Positions 47,751-56,382 of a stretch of 64,000 bases of DNA are shown here, one piece after another. Source of the DNA: Methylobacterium sp. 77 (lineage in GTDB: Bacteria; Pseudomonadota; Alphaproteobacteria; Rhizobiales; Beijerinckiaceae); assembly GCF_000372825.1 (NCBI RefSeq), contig NZ_KB910516.1:4045147-4109146 (forward strand), in the 5' to 3' direction. The notes under the pieces were generated by a model. The model worked only from the letters and a program-made list of their open reading frames with translations, was not told the DNA's origin and did no database searches. The position numbers and the translations under genes are program-made. Position 1 is the stretch's first letter; every line of letters begins with the position of its first letter.

Positions 47751-47850
47751 CGATCCAGCCTTTAGCTTGGACCGGCATCGCCGGACTTTCTAGAACAGGA
47801 CCGGCAAGACGGTGCGCAGACGCCGCTGCATCCAGTTCGGGAGAACGCTC

Positions 47851-49212
47851 ATGCAGGTCGAATCCACGCCAAATGCCTCGCGCGGCCTCTCGCGCACGCC
47901 GACCGTCACCGCCATCAAGGTCGTGCCCGTCGCCGGTCGCGACAGCATGTTGCTCAACCTCAGCGGCGCGCACGGCCCCTTCTTCACCCGCAACCTCGTC
48001 ATTCTCACCGACTCGACCGGCGCCACCGGCCTCGGCGAGGTGCCCGGCGGCGAGCGCATCCGCCAGACCCTGGAGGATGCGGGCGACCTCGTGATCGGCC
48101 GCCCCATCGGCGATTGGCAGGCCGTGCTCAACGCCATGCGCAGCCGGTTCGCCGACCGCGATGCGGGCGGGCGCGGGCTTCAGACCTTCGATCTGCGCGT
48201 CACCATCCATGCGGTGACGGCGATCGAATCCGCCTTCCTCGATCTTCTCGGCCAGTTCCTCGACGTGCCGGTGGCCGCCCTCCTCGGCGAGGGCCAGCAG
48301 CGCGACGCCGTCGAGATGCTCGGCTACCTGTTCTATGTCGGCGATCGCCGCCGCACCGACCTGAACTACCGCGAGCCGGAAGCCCGCGACGGCTGGTTTC
48401 GCCTACGCGACGAGGAGGCCCTCACGCCCGACGCCGTCGCCCGGCTGGCGGAGGCCGCCTACGAGGCCTATGGCTTCAACGACTTCAAGCTGAAGGGCGG
48501 CGTGCTCTCCGGTGAGGAGGAGATCGCGGCGGTGACCGCGATCCACCAGCGCTTCCCCAAGGCCCGCGTCACCCTCGACCCCAACGGCGCATGGTCGCTG
48601 CGGGAGGCCATCGACCTCTGCAAGGGGCGCGGCGACGTCCTCGCCTATGCCGAGGATCCGTGCGGAGCCGAGGACGGCTTCTCCGGCCGCGAGATCATGG
48701 CCGAGTTTCGCCGCGCCACCGGGCTTCCGACCGCCACCAACATGATCGCCACCGATTGGCGCCAGATGAATCACGCGATCCAGCTCGGCTCCGTCGATAT
48801 CCCCCTGGCCGACCCGCATTTCTGGACCATGGCCGGCTCGGTCCGTGTGGCGCAGCTCTGCCGCGACCACGGCCTGACCTGGGGCTCGCATTCGAACAAC
48901 CATTTCGACGTGTCGCTCGCCATGTTCACCCATGTCGCCGCCGCCGCACCGGGCCGCGTCACCGCCATCGACACCCACTGGATCTGGCAGGACGGCCAGC
49001 GTCTGACCAAGGAGCCGCTGCAGATCCGCGGCGGCCTCGTGCGGGTGCCGGAGCGGCCCGGCCTCGGCATCGAACTCGACTGGGCCGAAGTCGAGGCGGC
49101 TCATGCCCTCTACCGGCGCCATGGCCTCGGGGCGCGGGACGACGCCTCGGCCATGCAGTTCCTGGTGCCGGACTGGACCTTCGACAACAAGCGTCCGTGC
49201 CTGGTGCGCTGA
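47851..49212 (+). CDS. gudD: D-glucarate dehydratase
   Basis: 453 residues from ATG 47851. An enolase-superfamily enzyme that dehydrates D-glucarate to 5-keto-4-deoxyglucarate. It has the catalytic Lys in [10 protein letters not shown], metal-binding Asp in [13 protein letters not shown] and TNMIATDW, and the catalytic His in [22 protein letters not shown] and GEVPGGERI are family signatures. It leads a transcript with the aldolase and reductase downstream. All active-site residues are in place. Confidence 0.95.
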   Translation: MQVESTPNASRGLSRTPTVTAIKVVPVAGRDSMLLNLSGAHGPFFTRNLVILTDSTGATGLGEVPGGERIRQTLEDAGDLVIGRPIGDWQAVLNAMRSRFADRDAGGRGLQTFDLRVTIHAVTAIESAFLDLLGQFLDVPVAALLGEGQQRDAVEMLGYLFYVGDRRRTDLNYREPEARDGWFRLRDEEALTPDAVARLAEAAYEAYGFNDFKLKGGVLSGEEEIAAVTAIHQRFPKARVTLDPNGAWSLREAIDLCKGRGDVLAYAEDPCGAEDGFSGREIMAEFRRATGLPTATNMIATDWRQMNHAIQLGSVDIPLADPHFWTMAGSVRVAQLCRDHGLTWGSHSNNHFDVSLAMFTHVAAAAPGRVTAIDTHWIWQDGQRLTKEPLQIRGGLVRVPERPGLGIELDWAEVEAAHALYRRHGLGARDDASAMQFLVPDWTFDNKRPCLVR

Positions 49213-49261
49213 ACCGACCTCGTCCGCTGAATTTGCCTCGTGCGCTGAAGGAAACGCGACG

Positions 49262-50026
49262 ATGACCGATATCCTCACCAACCGCTTCAAGGCGGCGCTC
49301 AATGCGGGCCACCAGCAGATCGGCCTGTGGTGCAGCCTCGCCAGCTCGATCTCCACCGAGGTCGTGGCCGGCTCCGGCTTCGACTGGCTCCTCCTCGACA
49401 TGGAGCATTCGGCCAACGACCTGCGCGATGTCTATGCGCAGGTCCAGTCGATGATGGAGAGCTCGGCCAACGCCATGGTGCGGATGCCGAGCGACGAGCC
49501 CATCGCGATCAAGCGCATCCTCGATACCGGCGTGCAGTCGCTGATGATCCCCAATATCGACGATGCCGATCAGGCCCGCCGCGCAGTGGCCGCCACCCGC
49601 TATGCCCCGCGCGGCGTGCGCGGCTTCTCGCAGGCCCCGCGCGCCGCCCGCTTCGGCCGCATCCCGGATTACCATTCCCGCTGCGAGGCGGAGATCTTCG
49701 TCGCCGTGCAGATCGAGTCGCGCCGGGCACTCGACAATCTCGAGGAGATCGCCGCGGTGGAGGGCGTCGACGGCGTCTTCATCGGACCCGGCGATCTCTC
49801 CACCAGCCTCGGCTATATCGGCCGGCAGAACCACGCCGACGTGGTGACGATCGTCGAGGAGACGATCGCCCGCATCCGTCGCTCGGGCAAGCATGCCGGC
49901 ATCCTCACCGCCAACGAGGAACTGGCGCATCGCTACATCGCGGCCGGCACACGCTTCACGGCGGTGGGCTCGGATATGGGCCTCCTCGCCCGCACCTCCG
50001 AGGCCCTCGCCGCACGCTTCCGCTGA
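49262..50026 (+). CDS. garL: 5-keto-4-deoxy-D-glucarate aldolase (HpcH/HpaI family)
   Basis: 254 residues, the standard length. This class II aldolase cleaves 5-keto-4-deoxyglucarate to pyruvate and tartronate semialdehyde. Motifs: LLLDMEHSANDL (metal and general base region), PRGVRGFS, VFIGPGDLSTSLGY and AVGSDMGLL. It begins 49 bases after gudD in the same transcript. Substrate assignment is by pathway context; relatives act on 4-hydroxy-2-oxoheptanedioate. Confidence 0.93.
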   Translation: MTDILTNRFKAALNAGHQQIGLWCSLASSISTEVVAGSGFDWLLLDMEHSANDLRDVYAQVQSMMESSANAMVRMPSDEPIAIKRILDTGVQSLMIPNIDDADQARRAVAATRYAPRGVRGFSQAPRAARFGRIPDYHSRCEAEIFVAVQIESRRALDNLEEIAAVEGVDGVFIGPGDLSTSLGYIGRQNHADVVTIVEETIARIRRSGKHAGILTANEELAHRYIAAGTRFTAVGSDMGLLARTSEALAARFR

Positions 50027-50052
50027 CCCTTCGCCCGCATCCGGAGAGACAC

Positions 50053-50937
50053 ATGGATATCGGCTTCATCGGCCTCGGCATCATGGGCGCGCCCATGGCC
50101 GGACATCTCATCGCGGGCGGCCACGCCCTCCACCTGAAGACCCGCCGCGAGGTGCCGCAGACCCTGATCACCGCCGGCGGCCGGCCCTGCGCCAGCGCCG
50201 CCGAATTGGCCGAGCGCTCGGACATCGTCATCCTGATGCTGCCCGATACGCCCGATGTCGAGGCCGTGCTGTTCGGCGCGGCCGGCGTGGCCGAGGGCGT
50301 GAAATCCGGCGCCGTGGTGGTCGACATGAGCTCGATCTCGCCCATCGCCACGCGCGATTTCGCGGCTCGTCTCGCGACGCGCGGCGTCGATTACCTCGAC
50401 GCCCCCGTCTCGGGTGGCGAGGTCGGCGCCAAGAACGCAGCCCTGTCGATCATGGTCGGGGGCAAGGACGAGGTCTTCGAGCGGGTGAAGCCGCTCCTCG
50501 ACCTCATGGGCAAGACCGTGACCCATGTGGGCGAGACCGGCGCCGGTCAGGTCGCCAAGGTCGCCAACCAGATCATCGTGGCACTCACGATCGAGGCGGT
50601 GGCCGAGGGGCTGCTCTTCGCCTCGAAGGCGGGGGCCAACCCGGCCAAGGTCCGCCAGGCCATCACCGGAGGTCTCGCGACCTCGCGCATCCTCGAATTG
50701 CACGGCGAGCGCATGATCAAGCGCACCTTCGATCCGGGATTCCGCATCGCTCTCCACCAGAAGGACCTGAACCTCGCTTTGGAGAGCGCCCGGTCGCTCG
50801 GTCTCGCCCTGCCGGGGACGGCGATGGCGCAGCAGCTCTTCTCCGTCTGCGCCGCCAACGGCGCCGGCAACGCGGACCATTCCGCCCTGGTGCGTGCCCT
50901 CGAAATCATGGGCCATCATCAGGTGGCGGAGGGGTAG
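50053..50937 (+). CDS. garR: 2-hydroxy-3-oxopropionate (tartronate semialdehyde) reductase
   Basis: 294 residues. A beta-hydroxyacid dehydrogenase with the NAD(P) fold FIGLGIMGAPMAGHL, the DAPVSGGEVGAKNAALSIMVG substrate block and the catalytic Lys in GAGQVAKVANQI. It reduces the aldolase product tartronate semialdehyde to D-glycerate. It completes the catabolic unit except for glycerate kinase, which is not in the window. It starts 26 bases after garL with GGAGAG upstream. Confidence 0.94.
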   Translation: MDIGFIGLGIMGAPMAGHLIAGGHALHLKTRREVPQTLITAGGRPCASAAELAERSDIVILMLPDTPDVEAVLFGAAGVAEGVKSGAVVVDMSSISPIATRDFAARLATRGVDYLDAPVSGGEVGAKNAALSIMVGGKDEVFERVKPLLDLMGKTVTHVGETGAGQVAKVANQIIVALTIEAVAEGLLFASKAGANPAKVRQAITGGLATSRILELHGERMIKRTFDPGFRIALHQKDLNLALESARSLGLALPGTAMAQQLFSVCAANGAGNADHSALVRALEIMGHHQVAEG

Positions 50938-50966
50938 GGCGGATCGCGCCCGCCGTTCCCTCGGTC

Positions 50967-51395
50967 TTATGCGCCGTGCGTGTCGAGCCAGCGCACGGCG
51001 CCGCTCAGGTCGAAGCCGCGTTCCTGTCCGTAGGCCGTGAGGTCGTCGCGGCCGAGGCGCCCCGCCAGAACCTCGCTCAAGGCCCAGAGCGTGATCGAGC
51101 GGGTGCCGCTGCGGCAATGGGCGATGACCGGGCCGGATGCGCCGTCCACGGCCTCCCGGAACCGCGCGATTTCGTCTCGGGTGATGCCGGGGCCGGTGAC
51201 GGGGAGGTGGAGGTAGGCGAGCCCCGCCGCCTCGGCCGCCTTGGCCTCGGCCGCGTTCCCCGGCTGGCCCGGCTCCTCGCCGTCGGGGCGGTTGTTGATC
51301 AGCAGGGCGAATCCGCTCGCAGGCAGGGAAGCGATCTCCGCCTCATCCGGCTGGCCGGAGACCGACAGGCGGGAATCGATGGGCGTGATGTTCAT
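50967..51395 (-). CDS. TIGR01244/DSP-like phosphatase or sulfur transferase protein
   Basis: 142 residues from ATG 51395 (MNITPIDSRLSVSGQ). A dual-specificity-phosphatase-like fold with the signature VIAHCRSGTRSITLW, containing a C-x5-R loop, and the upstream FALLINNRPDGEE block. This is the TIGR01244 family, sometimes fused to persulfide dioxygenase-like (Blh) beta-lactamase domains and linked to sulfide handling. Here it stands alone, so no partner is indicated. Convergent with the glucarate operon. Confidence 0.88.
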   Translation of the reverse strand: MNITPIDSRLSVSGQPDEAEIASLPASGFALLINNRPDGEEPGQPGNAAEAKAAEAAGLAYLHLPVTGPGITRDEIARFREAVDGASGPVIAHCRSGTRSITLWALSEVLAGRLGRDDLTAYGQERGFDLSGAVRWLDTHGA

Positions 51396-51496
51396 GGCGA
51401 GATTGCCTCGGGATGTGACGTCCGGCAGCGGGGTTCCGGTCGAAAATGGGCCTTCGCCCGAGTGATACAAGCCGATGCCGCCCTGGTCGCGATGCT

Positions 51497-52114
51497 CTAC
51501 TTGCCCATCCATTCGTGCCCGGCGACCAGCGCCTCGACCGAGCGCGTCCAGGTGCCGGGCTGGTCGGTGGCGCCAGTGCCGAGCGCACGCTGGACCATGA
51601 CGCTGTCGCTCCAGCGGCCGTATTTGTAGCCCACCGCCGGAAGTAGGCCCACGCGGGTGAAGCCGCAGGCCTCGTGGAGGCGAAGGGATGCCTCGTTCTG
51701 CGCGTCGATATAGCCGATCATCTGGCGGTAGCCGCCGGCGGCGCAGGCCTCGATCAGCGCGGGCAGGAGGCGCCGGCCGATGCCCGCGTTCAGGTGCTCG
51801 TGATGGACGTAGATCGAGTGCTTGAGCGTGTAGCGATAGGCCGGGCGCTTGCGGAACGGCACGGCATAGGCATAGCCCGCCACGACCCCGTCGCGGTCGG
51901 CGACGAGGTGCGGCAGGCGCTTCTTGCGCATGGCCTTGCGGCGGCGCTTGAGATCGTCGGGGTGAAGCGGGTCTTCCTCGAAATCGCCGACATCGCCGAC
52001 GCCCCGCCGGATGTGGTGGGCGTAGATCGACACCATGGCCGGCACGTCCGCATCAGAGGACGGCCGGATGATCACTTCGGGATCGGAGGCGGTGGGCGGC
52101 CCGTCCGGACTCAC
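51497..52114 (-). CDS. GNAT-family N-acetyltransferase coupled to the basic amino-acid decarboxylase
   Basis: 205 residues from a GTG at 52114 that overlaps the decarboxylase stop as GTGA, which decides the start. The fold opens IIRPSSDADVPAMVSIYAHH, has the acetyl-CoA loop HLNAGIGRRLL and a closing NEASLRLHEACGFTRVG, characteristic of phosphinothricin/methionine-sulfoximine-type acetyltransferases. The coupling suggests it acetylates a product (diamine or agmatine) or a related amine, but that is inference; an amino acid or antibiotic substrate is also possible. Confidence 0.88.
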   Translation of the reverse strand: MSPDGPPTASDPEVIIRPSSDADVPAMVSIYAHHIRRGVGDVGDFEEDPLHPDDLKRRRKAMRKKRLPHLVADRDGVVAGYAYAVPFRKRPAYRYTLKHSIYVHHEHLNAGIGRRLLPALIEACAAGGYRQMIGYIDAQNEASLRLHEACGFTRVGLLPAVGYKYGRWSDSVMVQRALGTGATDQPGTWTRSVEALVAGHEWMGK

Positions 52115-54456
52115 GGGCGATTCTCGCGCATGACGTAGGTGTAGAACCGGATCGTCCCATCGGGATCGACGTTGCGGAACACGCCCTGGATCTCGGCCTC
52201 GAACCCCGGGAACAGGTTCGCCGACCGCTCGAACATCTTGAAATAGTCCAGCATGGGTTTCGCCCGCTCGTCCAATCGCTCGCCCGGCAGCACCGTGCCG
52301 ATGCCCGGCGGGTAGACCAGAAGCAAGGTCGTCGCCACGCGGCCTTCCGCTTCCGCGATCGGCACGTAATCGACGTTGTTGCGGGTGAGCTGCTGCACCG
52401 CCTCCTTCGGGGTCATCACCATTTCGGGCAGGTGCCCCGGCTCGAACTGCTTGCGCTGGAGCGTGCTGGTGCCGTGCTCGCGGTGGAAGGCGTGAAAATC
52501 GGCGCAGAGGTCGCGCAGGCGCACGCCCTTGTAGCGGTTGGGCCGGCGCCGGACGAATTCCGGCATCGCCTCCTCCAACGGGACGTTCTCGTCGTGCAGG
52601 CGCTTGAAGGCGACGAGGCCGGAGATGAGCGTGCCGGCTTTCGAGGATTCGACGCCCGGCGTCAGCAGGAAGAGCAGCGAGTTGAGATCGTTCTTCTCGG
52701 CGACGATGCGGTTCTCGCGGAGATACTGCGCCACGATGGGGGCGGGCACGCCGTGCTCGGCATATTCGCCGGTCTTGCGGTCGAAGCCCGGGGTGAGCAC
52801 GGTGAGCTTGTTCGGGTCGGTCATCGCATAGTTCGACGCCACATGGGTGAAACCGTGCCAGGCGGCGCCCGGCGTCAGCTCCCAGTATTTCGCATCGCTG
52901 GCGAGTTCGTCCGTCGAGATGCTCTCCCACGGCACCTTGCCCTCCGGGCCCTTCACCGTGTCCGGCACGAAGGGGTCGAAGAACCAGCGGCGCAGGGGAT
53001 CGCCCTCCTTCTCCTCGAACTCGCGGCGGATGGCGCGCACCTTCTTGCGCCACTCGATGCCGAGGCGGATCGTGTCGTCCCACAGGACCACGCCGGAGCG
53101 GCCCTTCATCATCTGCGCGCCCACATCGAGGGAGGCGAAGAGCGGATAGAACGGCGAGGTCGAGGCGTGGACCAGGAAGGTCTCGTTGAAGCGCCGGTGC
53201 TCGATGCGCCGGGTCTGGCCGCGAATGTGGCTGTCCTTGGTGTGGATCTGCGACGCCTGCGAGAAGCTCGCCAGCTGCTTGTGGGTCGATTGCGTGGCGA
53301 TGATGCCCGGCGAGGTCTCGTCGAGATTCTTCAGGCCCATGGCGAATCTGCCGGCGAAGAGCGGGTGGAACTTCATGAAGCCCGCCCAGGCCTCGTCGAA
53401 GAGGATGTAGTCGCAGAGGTGACCGATCTTCTCCATGATCATCTGCGCGTTGTAGATCGTGCCGTCATAGGTGCATTGCTCGACGACGGCGACGCGGAAC
53501 GGGCGCTCGCGCTTCCACGCGTCCTTGTCGGTGATCAGCGGGTTGGTGCGGATCTTCTCGCGGATGGCCGCCTCGTCGAGGGCCTCGTGGTACATCGGGC
53601 CGATCAGTCCGAAACAGTTGCGGTCGGTCTCGAGGAAGACCGGGACCGCACCGCCGAGGAACAGGGCGCCGTGATGCGCCGCCTTGTGGTTGTTGCGGTC
53701 GAACAGCACGAGGTCGCCCTCGGCCACCAGGGCCGACAGCACGATCTTGTTGGAGGCCGAGGTGCCGTTGAGGACGAAGTAGGTCTTCTCGGCGCCGAAG
53801 ATGACGGCGGCCTCCTTCTGCGCCTTCAGGGCGGGGCCCTCGTGGACCAGCAGGTCGCCGAGATCGAGCACGGAATTGTCGAGATCGTCGCGAAACACCG
53901 CTTCGCCGAGATGCTCGACGAAGATGCGGCCGATGGGTGAGCGATTGTAGAAGATACCGCCGTTATGGCCGGGGCAGGTCCAGAGCTGGTTGCCCTGCTC
54001 GGCGTAATCGACCAGCGCGCCGAAGAACGGCGTCTTCAGGGTCTCGGCATATTGCTTGACCCGGCTCACGAGGCCGCGGGCGATGTAATCGGGGGTCTCT
54101 TCGGCGAGGAAGATGTAGCCGTCGATGAAGTCGAGCACCTCGACGGGGATGTCCTCCAGGCGCTTGCGGCGGACCATGATGACGATGGGCATCTCGAGCC
54201 CGCGCTTCCTCATGAGGTTGATCAGCGCGGCAGCCTTGCCGTCGAGGCCGCGCTTGCCCCAATCCACCACCATGCAGCCGATGGCGGCATCGGTCTGGAC
54301 CGCGATGGCCGCATCCTCCACGCGCCGTGCCCGCACCACCTCGAAGCCGAGCTTTTCGATGGAGGTGAGGATCTGTTGGACGCGTACGCCCTCAAGATCG
54401 TCCGGGTCGAAATTCGGCGCGCACATGAGCACGGTGAAGCGGCGAAAGAAGTCCAT
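52111..54456 (-). CDS. PLP-dependent Orn/Lys/Arg decarboxylase (fold I, with wing domain)
   Basis: 781 residues, full length for the large bacterial basic amino-acid decarboxylases. A receiver-like wing domain (about 1-130) precedes the aminotransferase-fold core with FVLNGTSASNKIVL, FDEAWAGFMKFHP, and the PLP Lys393 in QSTHKQLASFSQ, then the C-terminal domain ending in the PPGIGTVLPGE block. It decarboxylates arginine, lysine or ornithine to agmatine, cadaverine or putrescine, for polyamine supply or acid resistance. No antiporter is adjacent; the product enzyme is instead an overlapping acetyltransferase. Confidence 0.93.
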   Translation of the reverse strand: MDFFRRFTVLMCAPNFDPDDLEGVRVQQILTSIEKLGFEVVRARRVEDAAIAVQTDAAIGCMVVDWGKRGLDGKAAALINLMRKRGLEMPIVIMVRRKRLEDIPVEVLDFIDGYIFLAEETPDYIARGLVSRVKQYAETLKTPFFGALVDYAEQGNQLWTCPGHNGGIFYNRSPIGRIFVEHLGEAVFRDDLDNSVLDLGDLLVHEGPALKAQKEAAVIFGAEKTYFVLNGTSASNKIVLSALVAEGDLVLFDRNNHKAAHHGALFLGGAVPVFLETDRNCFGLIGPMYHEALDEAAIREKIRTNPLITDKDAWKRERPFRVAVVEQCTYDGTIYNAQMIMEKIGHLCDYILFDEAWAGFMKFHPLFAGRFAMGLKNLDETSPGIIATQSTHKQLASFSQASQIHTKDSHIRGQTRRIEHRRFNETFLVHASTSPFYPLFASLDVGAQMMKGRSGVVLWDDTIRLGIEWRKKVRAIRREFEEKEGDPLRRWFFDPFVPDTVKGPEGKVPWESISTDELASDAKYWELTPGAAWHGFTHVASNYAMTDPNKLTVLTPGFDRKTGEYAEHGVPAPIVAQYLRENRIVAEKNDLNSLLFLLTPGVESSKAGTLISGLVAFKRLHDENVPLEEAMPEFVRRRPNRYKGVRLRDLCADFHAFHREHGTSTLQRKQFEPGHLPEMVMTPKEAVQQLTRNNVDYVPIAEAEGRVATTLLLVYPPGIGTVLPGERLDERAKPMLDYFKMFERSANLFPGFEAEIQGVFRNVDPDGTIRFYTYVMRENRP

Positions 54457-54519
54457 GCGGGGGTAGGCTCCGGATTGTCGGGTCGTTGGAGGGCGGTGTG
54501 GGCGCGTTCGCGCCCCGGA

Positions 54520-55548
54520 TCAACCGGGGCGTCCGGAAAGTCCGAGGCGGCGGATGACGAGGTAGACGGCCAGCGCCGCGCCGAGGCCGATGCCGAGGGC
54601 GATCAGCGATCCGCTGTCGGATTCCGAGAAGAACAGCCCCTTGGTGTTCATGCCGAAGATGCCCGTCACCAGGGTCGGCGGCAGGAACAGGGCCGTGAGG
54701 ATCGAGAGCGTGAAGAGCTGGCGGTTGGTCAAGGCCGTCGTGCGGGCGGCGATCTCGTCCTGCAGCAGGCGACACCGCTCGGACAGGACATGCATGTCGC
54801 GATGGAGCGAATCGAGGCGCTGGACCACCCGCGCGGCCATCGCGCCGATGGCCTCCGGCAATTGGTCGTCTTCCGTGCCGGCCTCGTCCTCGAGCCGGTG
54901 AAACACCGCCCGCAATCCGGCGAGCTGGCGGTGGGATCGCACGGATTGGCGCCGAATCGGGCCCAGGGGCCTCGCATCGTCGGCCTTGGCGTCATCGAGC
55001 ATGTCGTCCTCGATGGCATCGAGCGCCGAGGACAGCCGATTGGTCGTCGCGGTGAGGGCTTCGATGGTGCTCCCGACGAAGCGCTCCAACAACTTGGCCG
55101 GACCCGGAACGAGGGCGCCGGACAGGACCGCGTCGCGTGCGGTCACCGCACAGGCCGTTGCGTGGCGACGGCCGCTCACGAGGAAGCGCGGTCCGAGCAC
55201 GCAATGGAGGCGACCGTTCGGCTCCTCGCTCGACGAGCCGTCGAAGGCGCGCTCCCGATCCGCGATCACGAATCCGGCATGAGGGCCATCGACGACGATG
55301 CGCTGATGATCGTCGCGGGCGAAGGTCGCCGCGGCGAGCCGAGGCGGACCGAGGCGTCCCTCGGCGATCAACGCCTCGATGCGGGCATCGACGAGATCGA
55401 AATGAAGCCAGACGAAGCCGTCATCGTCGCCTTCGAGAGGGGGGAGGTTGTCCCCCGGTTCGATACGGCTTCCCTGTCCGTCCGCAGTGAAGCGCAGGGC
55501 GAAGATCAGTCCCGGAAGGGACGCTTCCTCGATGAGGAGATGCGGCAT
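54520..55548 (-). CDS. zntB: zinc transporter ZntB (CorA family)
   Basis: 342 residues from ATG 55548; the frame upstream is open but unlike the family. A large soluble domain (about 1-275), coiled-coil rich in the second half (LLQDEIAARTTALTNRQL), leads to two C-terminal membrane helices, the first ending in the CorA signature GIFGMNTKG. The loop after GMN reads TKGLFFSES, which fits the ZntB branch rather than magnesium-specific CorA. It moves divalent metal ions, most likely zinc, across the inner membrane. Confidence 0.9.
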   Translation of the reverse strand: MPHLLIEEASLPGLIFALRFTADGQGSRIEPGDNLPPLEGDDDGFVWLHFDLVDARIEALIAEGRLGPPRLAAATFARDDHQRIVVDGPHAGFVIADRERAFDGSSSEEPNGRLHCVLGPRFLVSGRRHATACAVTARDAVLSGALVPGPAKLLERFVGSTIEALTATTNRLSSALDAIEDDMLDDAKADDARPLGPIRRQSVRSHRQLAGLRAVFHRLEDEAGTEDDQLPEAIGAMAARVVQRLDSLHRDMHVLSERCRLLQDEIAARTTALTNRQLFTLSILTALFLPPTLVTGIFGMNTKGLFFSESDSGSLIALGIGLGAALAVYLVIRRLGLSGRPG

Positions 55549-55704
55549 GGTGCGGTCGCGGCGATCGTGGCCGGCAAAATACCGGCTCACCGCCGCGCTG
55601 GATCGCAACGCTGGGCGACACTGTGATGACGGCAGGACGCACCTGCCGGACAACATCCCGCGTGCGACGGCCGCGATCAGACGATCGATGGCCGGAATCT
55701 TTTC

Positions 55705-56052
55705 TCAGCGGGCGACCGAACCCCTGTCCGCTTCCTTGACGCTCTTGTCCGCATCCCGGGGGAGCATGCCCTTATCGGCCTCTTTGCGAAGTTCATCCGC
55801 GAGAACCGTCGCCTGATTGCCGACGAAGATCTTCATGTGAGGCGGCAAGACGGCCCAAACGACCGCGAAGATGAACACCGAACCGACCATGCCGTAGGCG
55901 ATACCTTCCATGATTCCCAACCATCCGAGCAACAGCGGAATGCTGCTCACGATCAAGCCGATGAAAGAACTTTCCGTCAGGAAGTAGACCGAGAAAAAGG
56001 TAACGACGGCCAGAGCGACGGGCTTGATAAAACGGACGACATAACGGTCCAT
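55705..56052 (-). CDS. small three-segment membrane protein, paralogue of the gene at 17681
   Basis: 115 residues from ATG 56052 with AAGGAAAA upstream; the frame extends far upstream but without sense. Three hydrophobic segments (about 10-26, 29-48, 50-70) are followed by a 45-residue charged, Lys/Asp/Glu-rich cytoplasmic-type tail (ADELRKEADKGMLPRDADKS). It aligns with the protein at 17681 through FFSV-LT, SIPL-LG-[LW]-G-M, AY and AV-W. The family is not recognised; function unknown. Confidence 0.75.
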   Translation of the reverse strand: MDRYVVRFIKPVALAVVTFFSVYFLTESSFIGLIVSSIPLLLGWLGIMEGIAYGMVGSVFIFAVVWAVLPPHMKIFVGNQATVLADELRKEADKGMLPRDADKSVKEADRGSVAR

Positions 56053-56382
56053 GGCATTTTCCTTCGGGTGTGACGACCATCGGCAGCGATGGAATAATTG
56101 AGAATTGCGCTCCACCGACCGTCGTGATCTTCTCGCAATGAAAACCGACGATATATTGCATATACCGGATGTGCTATTATCCCACCGAGTCGTAACAACT
56201 TGATGAATAGCTGATACTCGGCGCCTGATCATGAGTCTAGCAATCATCCTGCCATTTTGGTCGGGCCAAAATTTTGGTGGACGAATATGGAGAGGCCGCA
56301 TGTGGCCCATTGCGGTCGCTCTAATGTCATGTGGGTGGTCTAAATATCCCGGCGATCTCCATACTTTCAGGAAGACCACGCC
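56053..56382. other. A/T-rich divergent promoter region of the membrane protein gene and ppk2
   Basis: 330 bases, noticeably richer in A and T around 56130-56300. It holds both promoters and a small palindromic cluster at 56255-56277. Open frames within it are not convincing. Confidence 0.45.
56255..56277. repeat. palindromic cluster TTTTGG/CCAAAATTTTGG upstream of ppk2
   Basis: TTTTGG (56255-56260), five bases, then CCAAAATTTTGG (56266-56277), which is itself a perfect 12-bp palindrome and pairs with the first half-site. It gives three half-sites of the same inverted type, a plausible operator about 110 bases before the ppk2 start. Confidence 0.5.
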
